This document shows, piece after piece, positions 41,422 to 50,677 of a stretch of 54,787 nt of DNA. Under the pieces are notes generated by a model. The model ran no database searches. It saw only the letters and a list, made by a program, of their open reading frames with translations, and was not told where the DNA came from. The stretch's first letter is position 1. Every line of letters begins with the position of its first letter. This stretch comes from Desulfobacterales bacterium (GTDB taxonomy: Bacteria; Desulfobacterota; Desulfobacteria; Desulfobacterales; JALSRD01). The DNA lies in NCBI GenBank assembly GCA_026984935.1, contig JALSRD010000057.1, forward strand, positions 1 through 54,787. The letters run 5' to 3'. Both the position numbers and the translations under genes were made by a program.

Positions 41422-44400
41422 ATGGCAGACAGCAAAACCAAGTTATCCGGAACGCCCGCTGCTGAATCCGGCCACGATGCCGTGGCCATCATCGGCATGG
41501 ACTGCCTCTTTCCCCGGTCACCCGGCCTGGCAGCTTACTGGCGCCTGATCCGAAACGGTCTGGACGCCATCGCTGCCGTACCGCCCTCCCACTGGTCTGT
41601 GGATGATTATTTCAGTGAAAAACCGGATGAAAAAGACCACGTCTACTGCCGGCGCGGCGGATTTCTGCCGGCGGTGGATTTCGACCCCGCCGAATTCGGT
41701 ATTCCACCAGCATCGCTGGAGGCCACGGACACCTCGCAGCTGCTGGGGCTGATGGTCGCCAAAAAGGCTCTGGAAGATGCCGGTTACGGACCCCGGACGA
41801 CTTTTGCGCGCCAGCGTACCAGCGTTATCCTGGGGGTTACCGGCACCCAGGAACTGGTCATCCCGCTGGGCGCGCGCCTGGGGTTTCCCAAATGGCGCCG
41901 GGCCCTCGAGGAGGCGGGCATCGCTGCCGAAAAGGCCGCCGAAGTCGTGAAGCGTATCTCCGAAAGTTATGTCGCCTGGCAGGAAAATTCCTTTCCGGGA
42001 CTGCTGGGCAACGTGGTGGCCGGCCGCATATCCAACCGCCTGGATCTGGGCGGTACCAACTGCGTGGTGGACGCTGCCTGCGCCAGCTCGCTGGGTGCCC
42101 TGCATCTGGCCATCCTCGAACTGCAGGGCAATCGCTGCGACATGGCCGTAACCGGCGGTGTCGACACCTTGAACGATATTTTCATGCACATGTGCTTCTG
42201 CAGCACCGGCGTGCTTTCGCCCACAGAGGAGGTACGTCCCTTTTCCAGACACGCCGACGGCACCCTCTTGGGAGAAGGCGTCGGTCTGCTGGTTTTAAAG
42301 CGCCTGGCAGATGCCGAAAGGGACGACGACCGCATTTACGCAGTGATCCGCGCCGTCGGAACGTCCAGTGACGGGCGCAGCCAGAGCATTTACGCTCCGC
42401 GCATCGAAGGCCAGGTCCAGGCGCTTGAAAATGCCTATGACCAGGCAAATATAAACCCCGGCAGTATCGAACTGATCGAAGCCCACGGCACCGGTACCCG
42501 CGTGGGAGACCGCGTGGAAGTTCAGGCGCTGAAAGCGGTCTTTCAGAATGCAAACCCGTCACCGACACGCCGGGTGCGGCGCTGCGCGCTGGGTTCTGTC
42601 AAATCCATGATCGGCCACACCAAAGCCGCGGCCGGATCGGCCGGCCTGATCAAGACCGCCCTCTGCCTGCATTACAAAGCACTTCCGGCAACCATCAAGG
42701 CCGAAGAGCCGGACCCTGAGCTGGACCTCGAGAAAAGCCCGTTCTACCTGAATACTCGGACACGCCCCTGGTTTTCGCAGCCGGATCACCCCCGCCGGGC
42801 CGGCGTCAGCGCCTTCGGTTTCGGCGGCAGCAATTTCCATGCCGTACTGGAGGAGTATGGGGGCGACAAGAAGGTCACCGCCTGGGACGGGTCCGTTGAG
42901 ATCGTCGCTTTGGGTGGAGATTCGGCAGCCGCGGTGGCAGACCAGGTCGACGACTGGAGAGCCTTCCTGCGCGAAAGCCACACCGAAATGCAGATCCGCC
43001 GCAAAGCCGCCGACGCGCGCCGGACCTTTGCGCCTAGCGCCGTTTTCCGCCTGCTGCTGGTGCTGGAACAGCCGGCCGAACAGCCCGGGGCAGCCGCCGC
43101 CCTCTTCGAGAAGGCAGCACGCAAACTTGCCGACAGCAAAGAGGCGCCGAACTGGTCGCTGCAGAACATTTTTTTCGGCGGTCCGGCCAAACCCGGCAAG
43201 CTCTGCTATGTTTTTCCCGGCCAGGGAAGCCAGTACGTCGACATGGGCCGCGAGCTGGCGGTGACATTTCCCGAGGCGCTGGCGCTTTTTGAAAGGGCCA
43301 ACAAGGCTTGCGATCTTCCCCGGCGCCTGAGTGACTATGTTTACCCGCTGCCGTCAGCCGACAAGGATGTTATGCAGCAGCAGGAAGCGCAGCTGCGCAG
43401 CACGGACATCGCCCAGCCCGCCATCGGCGCGGTGAGCCTCATGATGCTGAAAATCCTCGAGCGGTTTGGTCTTTCACCCGATGCGGCTTGTGGGCACAGC
43501 TACGGTGAACTCTGTGCGCATCTGGCCGCCGGATGGATCGATCTCGACACCTTGTTTTATTTGTCGGTGATGCGCGGCCGCTTTATGGCGGCGGCGGGGA
43601 AGGACGGCCGGGAGGCCGGCACCATGCTGGCGGTCAAGGCGCCGCTTGGTGAACTGCAGGCTTTGATCGACGAAAGCGGCACCGACGTCATTCTGGCCAA
43701 CCGCAACAGCCCCACCCAGGGCGTGCTCTCCGGCAATACGGCCGCCATTGCCGAAGCTGCCGAGCTGTGCCAGCGGCACGGCTTTCGCACTGTCCCGCTG
43801 CCGGTAGCCGCTGCCTTTCACAGCCGCCTGGTCAAAAGCGCCCAGCAGCCTTTTGCCCAGGTGCTGGAAGACGTCCGCCTGACCCCGTCCAAAATTCCGG
43901 TGTTTTCCAACACCACGGCCACGGCCTATTCCCGGGACCCTGAACAGGCCAAGCAGATTCTGGCGCGGCAGATCCTGCGCCCCGTCGATTTTGTAAATGA
44001 AATCGAAAATCTCTTCTCAGAGGGCGTGCGGACATTCGTCGAGATCGGACCCAAGGCGGTGCTGACCAGCCTGGTCAAGGCCATTCTCAAGGGCAAGGCC
44101 GCAAACACGCTGTGCGTGGACGCCTCCGGCGGCAGGAAATCCGGCATTGCCGATCTGGCACGCTGTCTCGCGCACCTGGCGGCGCTGGGCTATGGTGTTC
44201 AAATCGACCGCTGGGGCGGCACCACGCCACCGCCAAACCCGAAAAAGCCTGTCATGAACATCCCGATTTGCGGTGCCAACTACCGGAAACCCGGTCCAGC
44301 CGCTGCCGCCACCCCGACGAATCCGCCGCCGCAGACCAAACCCCGCCATGCACAAGACGTACGGCACGCCGGCACAACGCCTGCCGTGCCGTCCGGAACG

Positions 44401-47400
44401 GCCCGGGGCCAAAACCCTGCCGACAGACAGGCGATAGACGCCGTTAAGCAGGGCCTGGAGGCCATCCTCCAGCTTCAGCAGCAGACGGCCCAGGCTCACC
44501 AGCTGTTTCTGGAAACTCAGCACCAGGCCGCCCTGACCCTGCAACGGTTGCTCGACCAGTCGCGCCGGTTGAGCGGGATTGAGCAAAGCCCGGCGGATGC
44601 TCCCGTGCCGCTTCCGTCGATCCCGTTGCCCGGTGTGGCGGCGGACTCGCCGCCAGCGGTCTCCGCCGGTCCGGCGCATGTGCCGGACCGACCCGGCATG
44701 CCGGAAACAGCGGCGCACGGAATTGATCCGCTTGCGGTCAATACGGCGCCGGCACCGGCCGCGGAAACCAGGATCCAGCCGACGGACACATTCCGCCCGC
44801 AGAAACCGGCGGCCCCGCAAGACCACGCCACGGCATCTTCGGCAAAGGCCCCGGAACCCGTGGCGGACACCCTCATGCAGGTGGTTGCCGACCTGACCGG
44901 CTACCCCGTTGAAATGCTCAAACCGGCCATGGACATCGAGGCCGACCTGGGCATCGACTCCATCAAGCGCGTCGAAATCCTGTCCGCTTTCGAAGAAAAA
45001 ATGCCCGGCCTGGGCGCAATCGCCCCCGAAAAAGTGGCGACGCTGCGCACCTTGGGCCAGATCATCGATGTTCTGGCAGCGGTCGATGCGGCCGGCGATC
45101 CGCCGCCGGCGATCCGCGGTAAAGTCAAAACGCCTGCACCGCACGTCGACGGCAACCTGATCCCCCTGCCGCACGCCCCGCGCTCCCTATCCGGGCATGG
45201 AACGGTGCCGCTGCCGAAAACCTGGCCCGAAGCCATCGACCGGCGCCGTGTGGTTGCACGTGAAACGCCTTTTAACGCCGGTGCACGGCTGGCGCTGTCC
45301 GGCGATTCAGAAATCTTCATCGTCGGCCAAAGTCAAGCGCTGGCCAGCGCGCTGGCGGCTGAATTCAGCCGCCAGGGCCTGACCTCGCATGCACTTTCGC
45401 TGAACGGTCTGCTCAAGGCACAAACAGACATCGGCAAAGCCGGCGGGCTGATCATCCTGGCGCCTGAAAAAACCCCGCCCTCCGACGATTTCATGGCAAA
45501 AGCCTTTGCCGTCAGCCGACGCCTGGCCCCGGCGCTGCTTTCCGCAGCACGCACCGGCGGCGCCTTTTTCGCCACGCTGGCACGCATGGACGGCCGTTTC
45601 GGCACAACCGGACAAGGCGACTGGTCCCCCCTGCAGGGCGGGCTGGCCGGGCTGCTCAAAACCGCCGCCCACGAATGGCCCAATGTACTCTGCCGGGCGC
45701 TGGATCTTTCGGCGAACTGGCGTGACTTCTCCGCCATGGCGCACACCGTGGTCTCCGAGTTGCTGACGCCCGACCGCCAGGCGATGCCCGAAGTCGGATA
45801 CTTCCTGAAGAGCTCAAACCTCCATCGGATCACGCTCGCGCTCGAAGACCACCCTTTCCGGGCTGCAGACGACGACGCCATCGCGCTGGCTGAGGGCGAT
45901 CTGGTCGTGGTCAGCGGCGGTGCCCGCGGCATTGCCGCCGCCGCCGCCCGGGCGCTGGCCGAACAAGCGCGCCCGCACCTGGTGCTGCTGGGGCGTTCCT
46001 CAGCGCCTTTCAGCGAACCGGCCTGGCTGCGGCCTGCCGCCGATGCAGCGGCCATGAAGCGCCTGATCTTCAAACATGATTTCAGCACCGGCCAGGCGAA
46101 CCCGGCAGCGCTGGAGAAGGCCTACCTGCGCTACCAGGCCAACCGCGAAATTCAGGCCACGCTCGACGCGTTGCGCCGCACCGGTTGCCGGGCGGACTAC
46201 TATGCGGTGGACATCCGCCATGCTGCGCGCGTCAAAAAACTGCTTGCAGAGGCTTGCCGGTCCCTCGGGCCTATCCGCGCCATCATCCACGCCGCCGGTG
46301 TGCTTAAAGACCGCTTTATCATCGACAAAACAGAAGCGCAGTTCCGCCAGGTTTTCGATACCAAGGTCGCCGGGCTGGAATCCCTGCTTGCGGCTGCCGA
46401 ACCTACGCGGCTGCGCTACCTGGTGCTCTTTTCCTCAGTGGCCGCACGCATGGGCAATGCCGGCCAGGCGGATTATGCCGCCGCCAACGAAGTGCTGAAC
46501 AAGATGGCCCAACGGCAGGCCCGGCGGCGAACCGGCTGCCGGGTGATTTCCATCAACTGGGGGCCCTGGGACGGCGGCATGGTGTCGGAAACCCTGAAAA
46601 AGGCCTTCACACAGCGCAATATCGCGCTCATTCCAGAAGCGCAAGGCGTTCGCTGCCTGCTGCTGGAGATGCAGAAACCGCCCGGACAGCCCTGTGAAGT
46701 CGTGATCGGTGCCGGCCTGACGCCACCGGCTGCCCAGGGGCGTTTCGAAACAGGGCCCGCAGCGGCGCCCGGCCTGTCGCTGACCTTTAAACGCGAAATC
46801 GACATGCAAAACCACCCGGTGTTGAATTCACACGTCCTGGACGGCAAGCCGGTGGTGCCTTTCGCGCTGATGGCCGAATGGTGCGGCCACGGTGCTCTGC
46901 ATGCAAACCCGGGCCTGCAATTCTGCGGTCTTGAAGACATGCGCCTGCTCAAGGGTATTCGCATCGATGCGCAGGCCAAGGTCATCCGCCTGATGGCCGG
47001 AAAACTTGAAAAACGAAACCGGGCTTTTGCGGTGGATGTAGAGATCCGGGACGGTGTTTCGCAGGGCAGCGAAGTGATCCACACGCGTGCCAGAACCCTG
47101 CTGGCCGAAAACTATCCGCCGCCGCCGGCGTTCGACCTGTCCAGGCTTACCACGAGCGAGGACTATCCCCGCAGCATGCACGAAGTCTACGACCAGATCC
47201 TGTTTCACGGCCGCCAGCTGCAGGGAATCCGCCGCATCGTCAGCAGCACGCAACAGGCCATGGTGGCAGAGCTTGCTGCGGCACCACCACCCGCCCAGTG
47301 GATCCGCGAACCCATGCGCAACCATTGGCTCATCGACCCCCTGGTGCTGGATTCCGCCTTCCAGATGGCATCGCTCTGGTGCTACGACCATCTGGGCATG

Positions 47401-47625
47401 GTGTCGCTGCCAAGTTTCAGCCGCAGCTATCAGCAGTACCGCCGCAGATTCCCCCAAGAGGGCGTGACCGCCGTTTTCGAACTGCGCGCATCCTCGGACA
47501 GCCGCATACGGGCGGATTTTACCTTCCTGGATGCCGCCGGCACGGTTGTTGCGCGCATAAAAGGCTATGAAGCGGTGATGAGCGACACGCTTTTCAAGGC
47601 CTTTCGCGCCAATTCGGCGGCCTGA
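41422..47625 (+). CDS. pfaA: PfaA-like secondary-lipid/polyketide synthase (KS-AT-ACP-KR-DH)
   Basis: The protein has 2067 residues from ATG 41422. The frame opens at 41272 inside pfaD, but that part is not conserved-looking. A ketosynthase covers about 18-445 with catalytic Cys220 (VDAACASSLGALHL), His355 (EAHGTGTRVGD) and His399 (MIGHTKAAAGS). A malonyl-type acyltransferase follows at about 590-890 with Ser693 (ACGHSYGELCAHL). A Gln-rich coiled linker and a Pro/Ala-rich stretch come next. Then comes one acyl carrier domain at about 1150-1210 with Ser1180 in ADLGIDSIKRVEIL, a ketoreductase at about 1490-1720 (VVSGGARGIAAAA, Tyr1685 and Asn1689 in GQADYAAANEVLNK), and a hot-dog dehydratase with His1804 in SHVLDGKPVVPF and a second LIDPLVLDSAFQM half. 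PfaA of EPA/DHA producers has 4-9 ACPs; here there is one. Confidence 0.93.
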   Translation: MADSKTKLSGTPAAESGHDAVAIIGMDCLFPRSPGLAAYWRLIRNGLDAIAAVPPSHWSVDDYFSEKPDEKDHVYCRRGGFLPAVDFDPAEFGIPPASLEATDTSQLLGLMVAKKALEDAGYGPRTTFARQRTSVILGVTGTQELVIPLGARLGFPKWRRALEEAGIAAEKAAEVVKRISESYVAWQENSFPGLLGNVVAGRISNRLDLGGTNCVVDAACASSLGALHLAILELQGNRCDMAVTGGVDTLNDIFMHMCFCSTGVLSPTEEVRPFSRHADGTLLGEGVGLLVLKRLADAERDDDRIYAVIRAVGTSSDGRSQSIYAPRIEGQVQALENAYDQANINPGSIELIEAHGTGTRVGDRVEVQALKAVFQNANPSPTRRVRRCALGSVKSMIGHTKAAAGSAGLIKTALCLHYKALPATIKAEEPDPELDLEKSPFYLNTRTRPWFSQPDHPRRAGVSAFGFGGSNFHAVLEEYGGDKKVTAWDGSVEIVALGGDSAAAVADQVDDWRAFLRESHTEMQIRRKAADARRTFAPSAVFRLLLVLEQPAEQPGAAAALFEKAARKLADSKEAPNWSLQNIFFGGPAKPGKLCYVFPGQGSQYVDMGRELAVTFPEALALFERANKACDLPRRLSDYVYPLPSADKDVMQQQEAQLRSTDIAQPAIGAVSLMMLKILERFGLSPDAACGHSYGELCAHLAAGWIDLDTLFYLSVMRGRFMAAAGKDGREAGTMLAVKAPLGELQALIDESGTDVILANRNSPTQGVLSGNTAAIAEAAELCQRHGFRTVPLPVAAAFHSRLVKSAQQPFAQVLEDVRLTPSKIPVFSNTTATAYSRDPEQAKQILARQILRPVDFVNEIENLFSEGVRTFVEIGPKAVLTSLVKAILKGKAANTLCVDASGGRKSGIADLARCLAHLAALGYGVQIDRWGGTTPPPNPKKPVMNIPICGANYRKPGPAAAATPTNPPPQTKPRHAQDVRHAGTTPAVPSGTARGQNPADRQAIDAVKQGLEAILQLQQQTAQAHQLFLETQHQAALTLQRLLDQSRRLSGIEQSPADAPVPLPSIPLPGVAADSPPAVSAGPAHVPDRPGMPETAAHGIDPLAVNTAPAPAAETRIQPTDTFRPQKPAAPQDHATASSAKAPEPVADTLMQVVADLTGYPVEMLKPAMDIEADLGIDSIKRVEILSAFEEKMPGLGAIAPEKVATLRTLGQIIDVLAAVDAAGDPPPAIRGKVKTPAPHVDGNLIPLPHAPRSLSGHGTVPLPKTWPEAIDRRRVVARETPFNAGARLALSGDSEIFIVGQSQALASALAAEFSRQGLTSHALSLNGLLKAQTDIGKAGGLIILAPEKTPPSDDFMAKAFAVSRRLAPALLSAARTGGAFFATLARMDGRFGTTGQGDWSPLQGGLAGLLKTAAHEWPNVLCRALDLSANWRDFSAMAHTVVSELLTPDRQAMPEVGYFLKSSNLHRITLALEDHPFRAADDDAIALAEGDLVVVSGGARGIAAAAARALAEQARPHLVLLGRSSAPFSEPAWLRPAADAAAMKRLIFKHDFSTGQANPAALEKAYLRYQANREIQATLDALRRTGCRADYYAVDIRHAARVKKLLAEACRSLGPIRAIIHAAGVLKDRFIIDKTEAQFRQVFDTKVAGLESLLAAAEPTRLRYLVLFSSVAARMGNAGQADYAAANEVLNKMAQRQARRRTGCRVISINWGPWDGGMVSETLKKAFTQRNIALIPEAQGVRCLLLEMQKPPGQPCEVVIGAGLTPPAAQGRFETGPAAAPGLSLTFKREIDMQNHPVLNSHVLDGKPVVPFALMAEWCGHGALHANPGLQFCGLEDMRLLKGIRIDAQAKVIRLMAGKLEKRNRAFAVDVEIRDGVSQGSEVIHTRARTLLAENYPPPPAFDLSRLTTSEDYPRSMHEVYDQILFHGRQLQGIRRIVSSTQQAMVAELAAAPPPAQWIREPMRNHWLIDPLVLDSAFQMASLWCYDHLGMVSLPSFSRSYQQYRRRFPQEGVTAVFELRASSDSRIRADFTFLDAAGTVVARIKGYEAVMSDTLFKAFRANSAA

Positions 47626-47801
47626 CACGGCCGGCGTGGGGCCGCCGGATAAAACCCACGGAAACCGCAAATCAGCGCCGCCGCCGGGTTCGCTTCAATT
47701 CTACTGCCCGGCGTCCCGCTCCGTCCTGCCCTGCCGCGGCCTTTTCCGCCAGCTGTGTCCTGCCATCCGCCGACTGTTTCATGAAACCTGCACCCGTCCG
47801 T

Positions 47802-49181
47802 TCACCTGCCGTAAACGCTCTGCCGCGACCGGGCCGCGGCCTTAAGTGTTTCCACGCGCACATCGACATAGTCATAGACCACGGCCCTGCGTTTGCCGGG
47901 AGCCGGCCGCAGCACCCGCCCCAGGTACTGCACCAGGCGTCCGCTGAAACGGATGGGCGTGGTCAGAAACAGTGTGGTGAGGTTCTGGCAGTCAATGCCT
48001 TCCCCGATGAGTTGACCGGTGGCCACCAGCACTTTGACGCGGCCGTTCCGGACCCTTTCAAGCACCTGGCGGCGCTCACTTTCGACCAAATCGCCGGTCA
48101 ACAGGTCCGACTTCAGTTTGAACTTGAACCGTAGAAGGGACTGCAGGGTTTCACAATGGCGTTTGCGGTCCGAAAGCACCAGGCAAACACCGCTGCCGGT
48201 GTGTGCTGCCGCCGCCACGTCCGCGGCGATCAGCTGGTTGCGCGCATCGTCGCATGTCAGCTCCGCCAGCATCTTGGAGTACTCGGCCACCGGGTCGTGG
48301 AAGGGTTCGAAGCACGTTTCGCGGTAGACGACCTCCGCTTCCAGTACATCGCCGCTTTCCAGCAGGCGGGTTTTGTGAATGCGATGGTGCATGTGCCCCA
48401 GGTGCCAGAAAATCAGGTCGTCCAGGTTGTCCCGCCGCCAGGGTGTCGCCGTCAAGCCCAGCATGTAACGGGCGTCAAAGGCCGTCACCGCCTCTGTGAA
48501 AAGACGGCTGGGGCAGCGGTGGCACTCATCCACCACCAGAAAACCAATATGCGGCGACACCTCCCGGGCACACTTGTACAGCGTCTGCACCAGGGCCACG
48601 CTGATTTTATCCCCCAGCCGCCGCCGTCCGCCGCCGAAGAAACCAACTTCCCGGGATGCGATACCGAGAAACGTCCCGATACGATCCACCCACTGGCGCG
48701 CCAGGTCGCGCGTGTGCACGATGACAAGGGCCGGCTGCCGCCTTCGAGCGACGGCCTGCAGCGCCATGACGGTCTTGCCGGAGCCGGTGGGTGCACACAG
48801 GGTACCGAAGTCCTTGGCACACATTGCATCCACGGCACGCCGCTGAAAGTGCTTCAGGTTGCCGTTGAAGCTAAAAGCGACTTCCGGCAGACTGCGGCGC
48901 TTGTCGACAAGCGCAAAGCCGATGCCCCGCCGCCGGCAGAGCTTGACCAGCTGGCGCATGTAGCCCCGCGGGATCTGCAGCCCGCCGTTGCGGCGATGTT
49001 CGTAAAACCGCAGCATCCGCGGCACACCGCGGTTCCAGCGCTGCATGCGGTGGTTTTCGACCCACTTGGGGTTGGCAAAGGCCAGGCGCTGCATCAGCGC
49101 CTTTTTCAGCTGCACCGGCAGGTTGTCCAGACGCAGATGGCTGTCCAACGTAATTTTCAGGGGGGCGGATGCCGGATTCAT
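47802..49181 (-). CDS. SF2 DNA/RNA helicase (XPB/SSL2-like)
   Basis: The protein has 459 residues from ATG (complement 49179-49181), overlapping the stop of the glycosyltransferase gene as ATGA. It has an N-terminal DNA-damage-recognition-like region (KWVENHRMQRWNRGVPRMLR). Walker A is LCAPTGSGKTVMALQAV, motif II is VVDECHRCPSRLF (DECH box), motif III is GLTATPWRRDN. C-terminal motifs are VATGQLIGEGIDCQNLTTLF and VQYLGRVLRPAPGKRRAVVY (arginine finger). This is the layout of XPB/SSL2-type and bacteriophage UvsW-like helicases, probably acting in repair or transcript unwinding. The longer upstream frame (to 49397) would overlap the previous gene by 220 bases and is unlikely. Confidence 0.88.
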   Translation of the reverse strand: MNPASAPLKITLDSHLRLDNLPVQLKKALMQRLAFANPKWVENHRMQRWNRGVPRMLRFYEHRRNGGLQIPRGYMRQLVKLCRRRGIGFALVDKRRSLPEVAFSFNGNLKHFQRRAVDAMCAKDFGTLCAPTGSGKTVMALQAVARRRQPALVIVHTRDLARQWVDRIGTFLGIASREVGFFGGGRRRLGDKISVALVQTLYKCAREVSPHIGFLVVDECHRCPSRLFTEAVTAFDARYMLGLTATPWRRDNLDDLIFWHLGHMHHRIHKTRLLESGDVLEAEVVYRETCFEPFHDPVAEYSKMLAELTCDDARNQLIAADVAAAAHTGSGVCLVLSDRKRHCETLQSLLRFKFKLKSDLLTGDLVESERRQVLERVRNGRVKVLVATGQLIGEGIDCQNLTTLFLTTPIRFSGRLVQYLGRVLRPAPGKRRAVVYDYVDVRVETLKAAARSRQSVYGR

Positions 49182-50389
49182 GACGCTTTTTCTCGCGGCC
49201 CCGCCGCTGCCTCCGAAAGGCTCTGCAGCATCAGCATGGCACCGACGGGTATCATGGGCAGGAAATATTTCTCCCAACACATCCAGGAAAGGGGCATCAC
49301 AGCCAGGAAGGCGGGTACCATGAGGCCCAGAAAAAAGAAAAAGTCGATGCGGGCGCTTTTCCAGCGCTGCCAAGTCCTCTTGAACAGGAACCAGCACACC
49401 GGCAGACCGAGTGTAAACAGCAGGAAAAAGACACTGTGCACCAGCAGCTGTCTATCACTGAAAACGACATTGAGCATGCGGTGCACGAAACCTACAGTGT
49501 GGATATCGGCGGCCATCAGCACCCGCCCAGGGGTCACTGGAAACAACCCGTAAAGCGGTGTAATCAGAAGGCATCCGAGCAGTACACACTTGGAGCCATA
49601 GATCCGTTTGCGGGCCAGCCAGACGAAGGGCAGCAGGTAGAGAAAAAACAGCCCAATGTACAGGCTGTCGAAACTCGCGTGAAACCTGAAGGCACCGGTC
49701 AGATCGGACTGCCGCACGGCGTTTGCCGGACTCAGGCCTTTCCACAAAATCGCCAGCAGTGCTAAGGGGAGGAACGAGACCGCGGAGGCCAGCAGCATGT
49801 CCGCCGCGGCCTTTTCGCGCTTGCGGAATAACAGCGCTGCATGGTATCCCATGGCCGCCAGGGTGACAAAAACCATGTACTGGCGCGTGATCAGGGCACC
49901 GGCGGAAGCAACTGCCAGGCCCACAGCACTGTTGTTCTTCAACGCCAGCCAGCACAGCAGCATGAGCAGGATGGCGAGCATGTCGGTATAGACGAAAAAT
50001 CCCAGGCCGATCATGTACGGGTTAAAAGCGAAAAAAAGCGTGGTCAGAATCGCGACTTTCGGGCGCCGAAACAGGTCGAACAACAGGCGGTGTAACAAAA
50101 CGTAGGTCGCCACGGCCAGCAGTATGGACAGCAAACGCAGCACCGGGATCCGAAAGCCGAAGAGCCGGCCCCACAGGCCATACAGCATGAAGGTGAGCGG
50201 CCCCGGCATTTCGTTGTAGTGCTTAAGCGTATCCAACGTCGGATGATGCCCGAACTGGCGCACCGTCTGCACGAAATGGGTCTCGTCGCCCCACAGTGGG
50301 CGGTCCAACCCGACAAAAACGACCAAGCCGGCGTTGAAAGCGATCAGCACCGTGAACAACTGCCAGAAGGAACGTCTATACGCGGTCAT
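49178..50389 (-). CDS. GT-C fold glycosyltransferase-like membrane protein
   Basis: The protein has 403 residues from the proposed ATG (complement 50387-50389, MTAYRRSFWQLF). The frame is open to 50614, but the extra text is polar and no start has a good ribosome site. It has about nine predicted membrane helices. The first periplasmic loop carries LDRPLWGDETHFVQTVRQFG with an Asp-Glu pair where GT-C enzymes (PMT, ArnT, GT39) have their catalytic acidic residues. YNEMPGPLTFMLYGLWGRLF and GFFVYTDMLAILLMLLCWLA follow, then further helices and a cytoplasmic tail. Such proteins transfer a sugar from a polyprenyl-phosphate donor to lipids, protein or glycan. It sits between the two synthase genes, so a role in decorating the lipid product is possible but speculative. 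Confidence 0.75.
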   Translation of the reverse strand: MTAYRRSFWQLFTVLIAFNAGLVVFVGLDRPLWGDETHFVQTVRQFGHHPTLDTLKHYNEMPGPLTFMLYGLWGRLFGFRIPVLRLLSILLAVATYVLLHRLLFDLFRRPKVAILTTLFFAFNPYMIGLGFFVYTDMLAILLMLLCWLALKNNSAVGLAVASAGALITRQYMVFVTLAAMGYHAALLFRKREKAAADMLLASAVSFLPLALLAILWKGLSPANAVRQSDLTGAFRFHASFDSLYIGLFFLYLLPFVWLARKRIYGSKCVLLGCLLITPLYGLFPVTPGRVLMAADIHTVGFVHRMLNVVFSDRQLLVHSVFFLLFTLGLPVCWFLFKRTWQRWKSARIDFFFFLGLMVPAFLAVMPLSWMCWEKYFLPMIPVGAMLMLQSLSEAAAGPREKAS

Positions 50390-50677
50390 CGCACGACTCT
50401 GTTGCGGCGTTTTCGGTTGCAAGCCAGAGACGGTTGCGAACCCCTGCCATGCTCTTGGCAGCTTTGCTATGGGCGTCATCGATAGCATAATCGCCTGCAC
50501 AAGTAAAGGAAGGGCCGCACACGCCACACAGAATTTCGATGCAACATCCGACGGCGGGAAGGAGATCGATCCGCCGATGCGCCCGCTTGCGCCGAATTTC
50601 TTGCCTATCTGCAAGGACTGCTGTATAAGAAAGCCCTTTGTTCACCCGCAGAAAGGCGTCGGAACCACCCCTTATCG

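Noticed and set aside
49182-49397. 72-codon N-terminal extension of the helicase
   Set aside because: It lies wholly inside the glycosyltransferase gene, while the ATGA overlap at 49178-49181 gives a natural coupled start.
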